Below are positions 14,683 to 21,794 of a DNA stretch of 48,763 nucleotides, in pieces. Source of the stretch: a virus. Made by a program: the position numbers and the translations under genes. The notes under the pieces were generated by a model, which did not search any database, had not been told where the DNA came from, and saw nothing but the letters and a program-made list of their open reading frames with translations. Position 1 is the stretch's first letter; the number at the start of each line of letters is the position of its first letter. Location: positions 1 to 48,763 of the IMG/VR virus record IMGVR_UViG_3300020147_000013. One strand, given 5' to 3'.

Positions 14683-15011
14683 TTTCTAGTACAAGTGGGA
14701 TCTTCAATGTAGAGTCCACACTGTGCTAACTTATCGAGATTGGCCATGCAGTATTCTTTAAGCTGGCGGTCACGGTCGGAAAGATCAACCGCGCGGCAGA
14801 ATAGATGCGCGCTCTTCATCGGCGGCTTCTTACCGCTTGATTGATAGATGCGGATTTGGTCCTCAACGCTGCGATAGCCAGAGGTAACGATGATTTCGCC
14901 GGGAAAGTCTGCGAGAAATAGATTTAGTTTGGTTAGGAACGTCTCGCCGTTTTTGGTGAGCTCAGGAGTTAGTTGGTAACCGCGGTGATTGAGTTGGGAT
15001 AAAGTAATCAT
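14625..15011 (-). CDS. M15-family D-Ala-D-Ala or L-Ala-D-Glu peptidase, endolysin candidate
   Basis: ATG 15011 overlaps the previous stop (ATGA) and gives 128 aa. The zinc-peptidase motifs are SGYRS, SAHLFCRAVD (the SxHxxGxAxD motif with Cys-Arg in place of x-Gly), and NWLHFQ with the final zinc His. This family cleaves peptidoglycan peptides and serves as endolysin in many phages. No signal peptide is seen, so it would need a holin. It lies far from the plus-strand lysis-like group but in the same operon as the spanin-like genes. Confidence 0.8.
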   Translation of the reverse strand: MITLSQLNHRGYQLTPELTKNGETFLTKLNLFLADFPGEIIVTSGYRSVEDQIRIYQSSGKKPPMKSAHLFCRAVDLSDRDRQLKEYCMANLDKLAQCGLYIEDPTCTRNWLHFQDIAPASGRRVFLP

Positions 15012-15181
15012 TCGATTATGCACTCGCAAACCGCTTCACCGCAGTCAGCACATACGCAGATCTCACTACGGAGCGTAATTTCCCAGTAAAACAACCAAAG
15101 AGTTTTACACTTGCACGCTTGGTCTAGATAAAAAATCGGTCGCCAGGTAAATCCCCAGCCTTTACCAACGGAAATCTTCAT
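15008..15181 (-). CDS. Small zinc-ribbon-like protein (57 aa)
   Basis: This short frame fills the gap between two genes, with ATGA overlaps at both ends. It has ACKCK near residue 23 and then CVCADCGEAVCEC at the C-terminus, seven Cys in all, with an aromatic middle (LWLFYWE). It is a likely zinc-binding protein of unknown role. Confidence 0.65.
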   Translation of the reverse strand: MKISVGKGWGFTWRPIFYLDQACKCKTLWLFYWEITLRSEICVCADCGEAVCECIIE

Positions 15182-15546
15182 TCCTTGTTCTCCAATGCGG
15201 CGCGGGCACGCTCGCCAAACTCTAAAACGGAATATAATTTGCGATTCAACCCTCTCGGCTGCATGTCTTTTAGTGCACCAGTTTCGTGGTCGTAGTTCTC
15301 AGTGTCTGCGTAGAACTCCAGCGCCTCGCGCAGTTTTTCATTCTCCTCGCGGAGCGATTTAAGCTCTTCACGTTCTCGTCTAACTCGCTCAATATCTGCT
15401 TTGGCACGCTCTTCCATCACGGCACCCATTGCATTAGCCGCATTTGCCGCGTGCTGGGCCATGCCTCTATTTTGTAAACCTTCTGGCGAGCAACGATGAA
15501 AGATCGGGCCTTCGTCTTTCTGTCCGCACCATTGGCAATAGTTCAT
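15178..15546 (-). CDS. Zinc-finger plus coiled-coil phage protein (122 aa)
   Basis: The N-terminus has YCQWCG and a second HRC, a zinc-knuckle-like element. Residues about 35-80 form a strong coiled coil (ERVRREREELKSLREENEK). The C-terminus has the EFYADTENYD...RARAAL segment common to many small phage accessory proteins. The function is unknown. Confidence 0.7.
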   Translation of the reverse strand: MNYCQWCGQKDEGPIFHRCSPEGLQNRGMAQHAANAANAMGAVMEERAKADIERVRREREELKSLREENEKLREALEFYADTENYDHETGALKDMQPRGLNRKLYSVLEFGERARAALENKE

Positions 15547-15755
15547 AGTTCGCCTCGTAGAATGCGGGCGAGTTCGGCGTTGTTTTTATCCAAACAATAA
15601 ATAGGCTGTACAATCCCTGCCTCGCTCGCCTCGGCACAATAGAAGTCCCGTTGCTCAATCGCTTTCCTGAGCGCTGCGATGAGGGTGAATGTGTCGACGG
15701 TGTTCGGCTTATTGATTGCCCGCGCTTCCATTTCCTTCAACAACGCTTCAATCAT
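15543..15755 (-). CDS. Hypothetical helical protein (70 aa)
   Basis: The ATG at 15755 overlaps the upstream gene by 8 nt and begins MIEALLKEM; the longer frame from 15803 would overlap it by 56 nt. The protein is helical and soluble, with two cysteines. I do not recognise it. Confidence 0.6.
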   Translation of the reverse strand: MIEALLKEMEARAINKPNTVDTFTLIAALRKAIEQRDFYCAEASEAGIVQPIYCLDKNNAELARILRGEL

Positions 15756-15933
15756 CTTGTTCACTCGCTTCGTAATTCGCAATGGACACACCGTCCTCAT
15801 CAATCACTTCTTCATCGCCTTCTGTATCACCACGCTTGGCCTTCTCAATAGCCTCAGCTTCTGACTCAGCATACACAGTGACTACGACCGTATTGATTAC
15901 AAGGTGTTCATAGCTGACTAAATACTTTTTCAT
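15748..15933 (-). CDS. Small acidic protein, DpnD/PcfM-like pattern (61 aa)
   Basis: ATG 15933 overlaps the previous stop (ATGA). The protein reads KKYLVSYEHLVINTVVVTVYAES then EAEAIEKAKRG, and ends in a very acidic tail. A beta hairpin followed by an 'A-x-s-x-x-E-A' helix resembles the DpnD/PcfM C-terminal domain found in small phage proteins. Confidence 0.6.
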   Translation of the reverse strand: MKKYLVSYEHLVINTVVVTVYAESEAEAIEKAKRGDTEGDEEVIDEDGVSIANYEASEQDD

Positions 15934-16163
15934 TGCCACTCCACACAGAAATATTCTCGACACTTACCCTTCCACTTCTTGCACTTTCGCCACTTCCACT
16001 TAACGCAAACCAAATCCTCAGTCTCACTCGGTGTCGCAGTCTCTTCGGCCGCGTCACTAAACTGCGGTGGAACGACTACCGTCACTTCCTGATTGGTTCT
16101 GCCACAATAAGCCAGGGCAAGGAGTGCGAGTAGGGCGAGAATGGCTAGGTAAACTTTATTCAT
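15930..16163 (-). CDS. Exported small Cys/Trp/Lys-rich protein (77 aa)
   Basis: The N-terminus is a signal or anchor sequence (VYLAILALLALLALAYCGR). The Cys at 20 resembles a lipobox, but Tyr at -1 is atypical. After a Pro/Glu/Thr linker, the C-terminus is dense in Cys, Trp and Lys (CVKWKWRKCKKWKGKC, then REYFCVEW). It probably forms disulphides outside the cytoplasm. It could act on the envelope or block a receptor; both are guesses. Confidence 0.65.
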   Translation of the reverse strand: MNKVYLAILALLALLALAYCGRTNQEVTVVVPPQFSDAAEETATPSETEDLVCVKWKWRKCKKWKGKCREYFCVEWQ

Positions 16164-16452
16164 TGGTTACTTCTTCGGCTTCTTCAACTTCTCGATAATC
16201 AGGCATCGGCGCAGAGAGATATTTCATATCAGGATCATTTAAATAGATTTCGTTTCTTACTTCTTTGTCCGCATCGTACGCTTCATCAATTTCATTATAT
16301 GCTTCGTAACAACGACAGTTTCCATTTCCATCCAGTAACCATTCGTTCTGGACTTTTGAACAAGTGAACTCACAAGCGAGCTCATCGTCGTAAGACGATC
16401 CATAAGCTGCCGCCGTAAAGAGAATCGCGCTAACCAAAATAAAGAACTTCAT
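16156..16452 (-). CDS. Secreted small acidic protein (98 aa)
   Basis: ATG 16452 overlaps the previous stop (TAATG). A clear signal peptide (KFFILVSAILFTAAAYG, cut near AYG|SS) is followed by four cysteines (ACEFTCSK and CRCYEA) and a long acidic tail rich in Glu, Asp and Tyr. It should be periplasmic. I recognise no family. Confidence 0.65.
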   Translation of the reverse strand: MKFFILVSAILFTAAAYGSSYDDELACEFTCSKVQNEWLLDGNGNCRCYEAYNEIDEAYDADKEVRNEIYLNDPDMKYLSAPMPDYREVEEAEEVTNE

Positions 16453-16736
16453 TAATCTCTGTACCTCGTAATATGTCCGCAAGTGCATCCCGACTGAAGG
16501 AGTAAGTGTGTGGCGCAGGTGCAGCGCGAGATTACTTGGGTTTGGGTGTCGTCGAACCAATCATCGAACCAATATAGCCATTGACCAGATACGCCAGTAA
16601 TTGAATCGGGACTATTCTCGCGCTGATACAGCACGTGAAATATGTTTCTGGCAACGTCTGCGTCGACTAATGTGTAAATATTGTTCCCCACGACATATGG
16701 AACACCAAGTCGCATCTTGTTCGCAGGTAATTCCAT
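16452..16736 (-). CDS. CxC/GCxCG zinc-knuckle protein, paralogue of 25989-26345
   Basis: The ATG at 16736 has GGAG eight bases upstream; an earlier ATG at 16757 overlaps the previous gene. The 94-aa protein has a KMRLGVPYVVG start region, a WLYWFDDWFDD segment, and a C-terminal CTCATHLLLQSGCTCGH motif. The same motif occurs in the GroES-like protein and in the protein upstream of the amidotransferase stop, which also shares the 'GxPY ... DWF' layout. It probably binds zinc. Confidence 0.6.
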   Translation of the reverse strand: MELPANKMRLGVPYVVGNNIYTLVDADVARNIFHVLYQRENSPDSITGVSGQWLYWFDDWFDDTQTQVISRCTCATHLLLQSGCTCGHITRYRD

Positions 16737-16740
16737 GCCA

Positions 16741-16887
16741 CTAGCTCCGCTCACCATTTCGCAACTGAATCACTCGCAACTGTTCAATCAATTGCTGCAA
16801 GCGCGCCTTTTCGGCCTCAGTGATTTGCCTGGTCGTCTGCTTAAATTGCAACGAATAAATCTCTTTACGCAATTGTTGTTCGTCCAT
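16741..16887 (-). CDS. Small helical protein (48 aa)
   Basis: The protein is MDEQQLRKEIYSLQ, a Gln/Arg/Leu-rich helix, then NGERS. GGGAGAAG lies upstream of the ATG. It is a predicted coiled coil with no other feature, and it fits the gap between its neighbours exactly. Confidence 0.55.
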   Translation of the reverse strand: MDEQQLRKEIYSLQFKQTTRQITEAEKARLQQLIEQLRVIQLRNGERS

Positions 16888-16889
16888 TG

Positions 16890-17072
16890 CTACTTCTCCC
16901 TACAGATAAAGGCCGGATCTATTCCGCGCCCAGTTGTTCGATGAAAACTTTCTAGCTTACCGCGCATCTCTTCAAAGCCGCGCCGGTAATAGAATTCGTT
17001 ATGGTTACTTTGTAGGACAAGATAGACTAGAGTCACACCTATCAGTGCCCACAGAATCGGTAGATACTTCAT
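16890..17072 (-). CDS. Small membrane-anchored protein (60 aa)
   Basis: One N-terminal span (YLPILWALIGVTLVYLVL) is followed by a charged tail with one Cys near the end. The layout resembles a small i-spanin or other inner-membrane peptide. The function is unknown. Confidence 0.6.
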   Translation of the reverse strand: MKYLPILWALIGVTLVYLVLQSNHNEFYYRRGFEEMRGKLESFHRTTGRGIDPAFICREK

Positions 17073-17157
17073 GATTCACCGCAGATTTGTATTGCCAATA
17101 ACTACTGGCTACCGTCAGTGCTAAAAGGATCAGCACGACGTAAAGTAATTGCCTCAT
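17005..17157 (-). CDS. Possible embedded small membrane protein (50 aa)
   Basis: This frame lies across the end of the 17102-17326 gene and the start of the 16890-17072 gene. It begins MRQLLYVVLILLALTVASSYW, a signal or anchor, then a polar tail with two Cys. Nested small membrane proteins are usual in spanin pairs. It has no Shine-Dalgarno, so expression is uncertain. Confidence 0.35.
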   Translation of the reverse strand: MRQLLYVVLILLALTVASSYWQYKSAVNHEVSTDSVGTDRCDSSLSCPTK

Positions 17158-17326
17158 TGATATGCCTCATAGTGCAACTATCAATGGCACGACTTAGGTG
17201 TTGGTCTGACTTGCCAACCATTACTAACTGGGCGAATGCCCTGTCGAGTTGGTCTGCTACGATGTAAAGTCCATAGGAGTTCAGTAACGTCACGGCAACT
17301 AGAATAAGTAGGAGCCTTAAACCCAA
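17102..17326 (-). CDS. Small membrane-anchored protein (74 aa)
   Basis: The N-terminal span (GLRLLLILVAVTLLNSYGLYIVA) is followed by a soluble helical region with one Cys. It is translated after the 64-aa acidic protein with a 10-nt overlap. The function is unknown. Confidence 0.6.
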   Translation of the reverse strand: MGLRLLLILVAVTLLNSYGLYIVADQLDRAFAQLVMVGKSDQHLSRAIDSCTMRHINEAITLRRADPFSTDGSQ

Positions 17327-17511
17327 AACTCTACCTCAGCTTCGTCCCGGTAATCGGCTTCCAACAGCATCCAGCACTCATTAGTTTCCGGATCGCCCGC
17401 CACGGCAATTGAATCGTTCTCATCAGCCGCGTCCAGTTCGTTAAGAACTGAATCGAGCTCAAGAGCATTGCCCAGGATAGGGTATGTTTTATTCCTGCAA
17501 CGTGCCACCAT
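17317..17511 (-). CDS. Hypothetical acidic protein, first gene of the early operon (64 aa)
   Basis: ATG 17511 has GGAG six bases upstream, so it is preferred over the ATG at 17544. The protein is acidic and beta-rich, ending DEAEVEFWV. It is the first gene of the long leftward operon, next to the divergent promoter region before the primase. Confidence 0.65.
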   Translation of the reverse strand: MVARCRNKTYPILGNALELDSVLNELDAADENDSIAVAGDPETNECWMLLEADYRDEAEVEFWV

Positions 17512-17540
17512 ATGTTTCTCCGTACAATTTAAATCTAACA

Positions 17541-17606
17541 CCAACTAACAATCGGTGCAACAAAATAATGTTAGGCTTGATAGTCAGTGATTAGTTATGT
17601 TACACT
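17541..17606 (+). promoter_or_regulatory. Divergent control region and primase promoter
   Basis: The plus-strand promoter is TTGATA (17577-17582), an 18-base spacer, and TACACT (17601-17606). The primase ATG at 17616 is only nine bases further, with no ribosome site, so the mRNA would be leaderless or nearly so. CCAACTAACA at 17541-17550 and ATGTTAGGC near 17568 match the phage-wide operator half-sites. Confidence 0.6.
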
Positions 17607-17615
17607 TATGTCTAC

Positions 17616-19757
17616 ATGCCGAACAAGCGATCCCGCAAATCTTCAAATGAATTGATAAAAATAGCCACAGACTACGGTAATCGTGGCTGGCAAGTATTTC
17701 CGGTCCAACCGGGATCTAAAGTCCCAGCTACGCCTAATGGTCTTAAAGACGCTTCCGATGATCCTAGTGTTATTAGAGAACTGTTCATAGATAAGAATCA
17801 ATGTAACATCGGAATTAGGACCGGAGTTTGCTCTAATTTAGTTGTATTAGACATAGATGCTAAGTCCGGCGGACTAGATTCGTTAGAGCAATTAGTTACC
17901 GAACATGGAAAAATTCAAACGTTGTGCGTCCAAACAGGCGGCGGCGGGTTTCACTTTTACTTTCAAGCGCCCAGCGAACCATTAAAGAACCGCGTCGATA
18001 TTAGGCCCGGTGTAGATTTTCGCGCCGAGGGTGGATATGTCGTTGCGCCGCCCAGTGACCATGCGTCTGGGAATAAATATAAATTTATAAACGACGACAA
18101 ACCTGCACCAATACCAAATTGGTTACTGACGCTCGTCGCTCGACCAGAAAAGAAGCGCACTAAACCTAGCGAGAAACCTACAGATATCGGCGAGGGTGGA
18201 CGGAATAATTACTTAACTAAAGTTGCAGGTAAAATGCAACGAAGCGGTATTCTTACCCTCGAAGGATTAGATGCGGTAAATCAGCGCGACTGTGAGCCGC
18301 CGCTTGACGATGCGGAGCTCAACACAATTTTTGAGTCAGTATCACGTTATGAGATTGAAGAAGAGATCGACGAGGATCAAGACGCGCTCAACGCATTCGC
18401 CGCGGCCAAACTGTACAAAGAGAACGCCGCGCGGCTTCATAGCTGGCAAGAAGATTTCTATACATGGACCGGAACGCACTACAAACGCTTGCGCGAACAG
18501 GATTTGTTTTGGTCTATCGCAGCGTTTCTTCAGAAACAGTCTGAGAAAACGACGAGTAAGATAACTAGCAGGTTTGTTAAGGATGTTATTGCTAACCTCG
18601 GTGCGTTGACAGTTCTACCAAGCGATACCAAGCCGCCAACCAATATCGGAACCTTGGATGGGGATTTTAGTCGCAGTCTCTTTTTGGCTAACGGTGTCCT
18701 CAACTTAGAAACGAAAGAGTTTCAAGAGCATAGCCCTGAAATTTTCAATCTAGGGATTATCCCGCACAAGCTTGATCCCGATGCTAAGTGCCCGACCTGG
18801 CTTAAGTTTCTGGAGTCCTGCCAACCGGACCAAGATACCCGCGACCTACTTCAGGAATGGTTCGGGTACAACCTGGTGTTCGATACCAGCATGGAGAAAT
18901 TCGCGCTTTTCGAAGGTAGTGGAGCGAATGGTAAAACTGTGTGCTGCGTCGTACTGCGTGAACTAGTTGGTCCTGGTAACTACTCGTCCGTTGAACTAGA
19001 AGCCTTCAACCCGCAACGGACCTTCCCCTTGGCTGAAACCGCGGGTAAACTTTCAAACATAGTAGAGGAGTTAAATGAACTCGACAAAACCGCCGAAGGA
19101 CAACTCAAAAAATTTGTTACAGGTGGAAGCTTCACAGTTGAACGAAAACACCAACATCCGTTCACGCTACTTCCTACTGCAAAGCTTACCTTCGCTACTA
19201 ACGTATTACCTCGATTTACAGATCGATCAGAGGGAATTTGGCGACGCCTTATATACATCCCCTTTCGAAATACTATCCTCGATCCCGAAAAACAAGATCG
19301 ACGACTAATCACAAGTTCATTTTGGCAACGCTCTGGCGAACTTCCAGGAATTCTTAACTGGGCTCTAGAAGGATTGTATCGTCTTTGGGAACGCGGCTAC
19401 TTCAAGGAGCCAAAAATAACTCATGAAGCAAAGCTTGCTTATCGACGAGAAATGAACCCTGCGGCAATCTTCCTGGACGAAACCTACGTCGCAACTGGCA
19501 CGTCCAGTGACGAGGTTAGTACCGCATCAATGTACAAGGCCTACCAAGACTTCTGTTTGGAAAATGGTTACCGCGGAGTCTTTAGTAGCCGAGGCCTTGC
19601 CGAAGAAGTTAAACGGTTCTTCCCTAAGATCGATATTAGTCCTAACCCCCTATACCGGGACGGAGTTCGAACGAGAGTCTGGCGCGGTATTAAAGAACGC
19701 GGTGAAGGCGGTCTGACCGTAGTAACGTCGAACGACAAGAAGAAACTTATAGAATAG
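17616..19757 (+). CDS. Primase-polymerase / SF3 helicase fusion (Prim-Pol, PriCT, D5-like)
   Basis: The 713-aa protein starts with an archaeo-eukaryotic-type Prim-Pol domain: VVLDID (D79/D81), GGGGFHFYF (His113), and FRAEGGYVVAPPS. A PriCT-like segment follows (GGRNNYLTKVAGKMQ). Then comes a D5-type N-terminal region and an SF3 helicase with Walker A GSGANGKT near 435, Walker B NIVEELNELD, and motif C TFATN near 528. Such fusions prime and unwind DNA at phage or plasmid origins. It lies between two control regions, next to a candidate origin at 20096-20271. Its 3' end overlaps the convergent 70-aa gene by 11 bases. Confidence 0.92.
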   Translation: MPNKRSRKSSNELIKIATDYGNRGWQVFPVQPGSKVPATPNGLKDASDDPSVIRELFIDKNQCNIGIRTGVCSNLVVLDIDAKSGGLDSLEQLVTEHGKIQTLCVQTGGGGFHFYFQAPSEPLKNRVDIRPGVDFRAEGGYVVAPPSDHASGNKYKFINDDKPAPIPNWLLTLVARPEKKRTKPSEKPTDIGEGGRNNYLTKVAGKMQRSGILTLEGLDAVNQRDCEPPLDDAELNTIFESVSRYEIEEEIDEDQDALNAFAAAKLYKENAARLHSWQEDFYTWTGTHYKRLREQDLFWSIAAFLQKQSEKTTSKITSRFVKDVIANLGALTVLPSDTKPPTNIGTLDGDFSRSLFLANGVLNLETKEFQEHSPEIFNLGIIPHKLDPDAKCPTWLKFLESCQPDQDTRDLLQEWFGYNLVFDTSMEKFALFEGSGANGKTVCCVVLRELVGPGNYSSVELEAFNPQRTFPLAETAGKLSNIVEELNELDKTAEGQLKKFVTGGSFTVERKHQHPFTLLPTAKLTFATNVLPRFTDRSEGIWRRLIYIPFRNTILDPEKQDRRLITSSFWQRSGELPGILNWALEGLYRLWERGYFKEPKITHEAKLAYRREMNPAAIFLDETYVATGTSSDEVSTASMYKAYQDFCLENGYRGVFSSRGLAEEVKRFFPKIDISPNPLYRDGVRTRVWRGIKERGEGGLTVVTSNDKKKLIE

Positions 19758-19959
19758 ATTCAGTGCAATACTGATCATCGACGCCAGGTAACTCCACTAC
19801 AAAATCCACTGATGGCTCCAATCGATACAAGTAGCCACAACAGACTGCTTCAGCTAGGTGAGGCGACCTAGGCTCAAATTCAAGCACCAGCATCTTGCTA
19901 CAGCCTAAACACTTCTTCTCACTACCTTGCACCCAGCGCTTTCTAACTATCTCTTTCAT
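19747..19959 (-). CDS. Small Cys-containing protein (70 aa)
   Basis: The start is ATG 19959 (MKEIVRKRWVQ). The protein contains KCLGCSK and VCCGYLY, giving four cysteines that could bind zinc, and an acidic end. It is transcribed leftward from the inverted-repeat region and converges on the primase gene. Confidence 0.55.
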   Translation of the reverse strand: MKEIVRKRWVQGSEKKCLGCSKMLVLEFEPRSPHLAEAVCCGYLYRLEPSVDFVVELPGVDDQYCTESIL

Positions 19960-20365
19960 GTTGTATCTATAGCCACACTTCCTTATATTTAACAACTTCT
20001 AAATTATCTAAATAAATTCAACTACTTCCAAGCTATTCGCGCCGGTATCACATCACAAGCTTGGTAACTTCTGAACTTGGTTATTGGTCAATCTCTGACA
20101 CTTTGACACGGATACTTCCTATTTTATTTTCTATAGAGATATAGCCATTACGTGGGCACGCCGTAAAAGCTGGGAAATGGTTGGAATGCCTGAAGAATCG
20201 GTCAGGGAGTGGGGTGTGTTGGGCGGAACCCTATAGAAAATAAAATAGGAAGTAAGCGTGTCAACGTGTCAAAGCGTGTCACTCAGGCACGAAGCTGACA
20301 CATTTCTTAGTTGTCTAGCCTCAAGGCTTGCGCCTAACTAACATAACTGGTAAGATGGATGTTAG
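19960..20365. other. Non-coding control/origin region
   Basis: About 400 bases without a convincing gene, between the leftward 70-aa gene and a rightward small-gene operon. It holds the 41-bp inverted repeat with GTGTCA repeats (20096-20281) and a CTAACTAACATAACT element at 20332-20346. The spacer inside the inverted repeat is purine-rich on the plus strand. It is the best candidate for a replication origin or a bidirectional operator in this genome. Confidence 0.6.
20096..20271. repeat. 41-bp near-perfect inverted repeat with 94-bp spacer and GTGTCA repeats
   Basis: Arms 20096-20136 and 20231-20271 match at 38 of 41 positions. The inner 23 bp (20114-20136 / 20231-20253) are perfect. Each arm carries TGACAC twice, 8 bp apart, and the right side has a third copy at 20275. 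Each arm also contains TTGACA and, 16 bases on, TATTTT, pointing into the spacer. Two identical promoters would therefore face each other. Iteron-like repeats near a primase suggest an origin, and promoter symmetry suggests a shared operator. Confidence 0.85.
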
Positions 20366-20491
20366 ATGAAAAAGAAGAAAAAACAAAAGGAAGATGAAGT
20401 GTCGGTATTGATAGCGCGAGCCGCAATCGTGGTTCTTGCGTACTACGTTGGTTTTAAATTCGGCTGTTACTTAGCCAGCATAACTTTCTAG
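20366..20491 (+). CDS. Small basic membrane protein (41 aa)
   Basis: The N-terminus is MKKKKKQKEDE. One span follows (IARAAIVVLAYYVGF) and then FGCYLASITF. It is the first rightward gene after the inverted-repeat region. The positive N-terminus predicts an N-in orientation. The function is unknown. Confidence 0.55.
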   Translation: MKKKKKQKEDEVSVLIARAAIVVLAYYVGFKFGCYLASITF

Positions 20492-20498
20492 AGGACTA

Positions 20499-20612
20499 AT
20501 GGAACTCGAAATCATTTTAACCCTAGTTCACGGCTTCTTCCTAGGACTCGGCATCGTGTCGGCTGGGATCATCCTCGGGATCATCCTCTATTCCATGGTG
20601 TTTCCACAATAA
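20499..20612 (+). CDS. Small membrane protein (37 aa)
   Basis: MELEIILTLVHGFFLGLGIV, then a second hydrophobic part (GIILGIILYSMVF), probably one or two spans. AGAGGAC lies upstream of the ATG, and its stop overlaps the next ATG (TAATG). The function is unknown. Confidence 0.55.
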   Translation: MELEIILTLVHGFFLGLGIVSAGIILGIILYSMVFPQ

Positions 20613-21142
20613 TGAAACGAGATATCGAAATATTGAAGGAAGCGCTGGCGAGAGGACCGACGGAAGGGCCATGGAAATGGGTGCAACACTACTCTATTTC
20701 CCAACCTAAGCGGGTAGAGTTTGAAGAGCTAGTAGACGAAAAGGAAACCAGTGTCGTACTTTCTGATGGATCGTCCTGCGGGGAGTACGGTGCCTACATA
20801 TCCTCAGAAGAGCCAAATGGGGTTTTTATAGCCGCCTGTTCCCCCGACCGCATCGCCCGGCTGATTGCCCACACTAAGGCAATGGAAAATGCAGCGCTGA
20901 TTGAGTGTGAGCGCGCCAATACGTACCAACTGGAGAATGCGCGGTTGCGAGCTCAAGTTACGGATTATGAGAAGGCGCTTACCCTCGTAATCGAGAGTAT
21001 AGACGCTGCCGAGGTTGAGGGACTTGTACATTACATTCAAGAAGGAAATGAGCGTAACCTATCGGATTTATTGACGAGACGTATATTACATCATGTTCCG
21101 GAAGCGCGCGCCGCGCTCGCGAAATATCGAGGGAACGAATGA
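20612..21142 (+). CDS. Ea22-like accessory protein (176 aa)
   Basis: The N-terminal half reads like lambda Ea22/Ead-type proteins: GPTEGPWKWV, a DGSSCGEYGAYISSEEP stretch, then FIAACSPDRIARLIAH. A helical region and a PEARAALAK end follow. Such proteins are common non-essential early genes of unknown function. It is translationally coupled to the small membrane gene before it and the basic gene after it. Confidence 0.7.
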   Translation: MKRDIEILKEALARGPTEGPWKWVQHYSISQPKRVEFEELVDEKETSVVLSDGSSCGEYGAYISSEEPNGVFIAACSPDRIARLIAHTKAMENAALIECERANTYQLENARLRAQVTDYEKALTLVIESIDAAEVEGLVHYIQEGNERNLSDLLTRRILHHVPEARAALAKYRGNE

Positions 21143-21396
21143 ACCCGGACATAATGAACCTCGTCCCCCGCACCTGCATTTGTGGCTGTAACCGCACCTG
21201 GCGCACACTCCCTTCAAGCCAAAACCAGTACTACTCGTTCGACGACTGCAAGCGACCGCCTACGCCTTGGATATTGGCTCAGCGACGCCGGGCAGCTAAG
21301 GCGCGTTCTCACGGCAAGGGATGGGAAGGACCGCGGCGGCCAATGGAGTTGATGAACGAAATTGGTGTGGCAAGGAGTAGGAGAAAGAAGAAGTGA
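21139..21396 (+). CDS. Small Cys- and Arg/Lys-rich protein (85 aa)
   Basis: It has CICGCN and a later DDC in the N-terminal part, a basic middle (AQRRRAAKARSHGKG), and a tail SRRKKK. It might be a nucleic-acid-binding zinc protein. ATGA overlap at its start and GTGA at its end couple it to its neighbours. Confidence 0.6.
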   Translation: MNPDIMNLVPRTCICGCNRTWRTLPSSQNQYYSFDDCKRPPTPWILAQRRRAAKARSHGKGWEGPRRPMELMNEIGVARSRRKKK

Positions 21397-21596
21397 AGGA
21401 TACAAAATTGGTTCGCTTCATTTGTGGAGCGTTATTCTTGCCCGCTTGCTTACTTGCCCTCTACTTATTCGTCGAGCTCACGCGCTTCCTAGCCAGGTTC
21501 ATTGGTGAACAAGCCCCTAGCATTACCTTCATCGTATTCCTCCTGTGCCTGTTCTTTGGCTACATAGCCGCAAGCGACGACGGATACGACGTCTAA
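21393..21596 (+). CDS. Two-span small membrane protein (67 aa)
   Basis: The GTG start overlaps the previous stop (GTGA). Two hydrophobic stretches (FICGALFLPACLLALYLFV and SITFIVFLLCLFFGYIA) are linked by a short charged loop, and the tail is acidic (DDGYDV). It is holin-like in form only. About 200 bases of non-coding DNA follow. Confidence 0.6.
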   Translation: MKDTKLVRFICGALFLPACLLALYLFVELTRFLARFIGEQAPSITFIVFLLCLFFGYIAASDDGYDV

Positions 21597-21794
21597 TTTA
21601 GCTCAACCAATTCGCACACTTCTATTCCCTTGACTCACTCCGTCAATTCCCGTATAAACCTCCAATTAGGTCGCTGGTGTGTTGGCCTTCCGGTCCACAT
21701 GCACACAGGGTAACTACTTGAAATCATTCATCTTCGTCCCCTGACACCGCGTCCTATAAGGCCGCTGCGGTAGCGAGCCGATAAGGGGGTTAAG

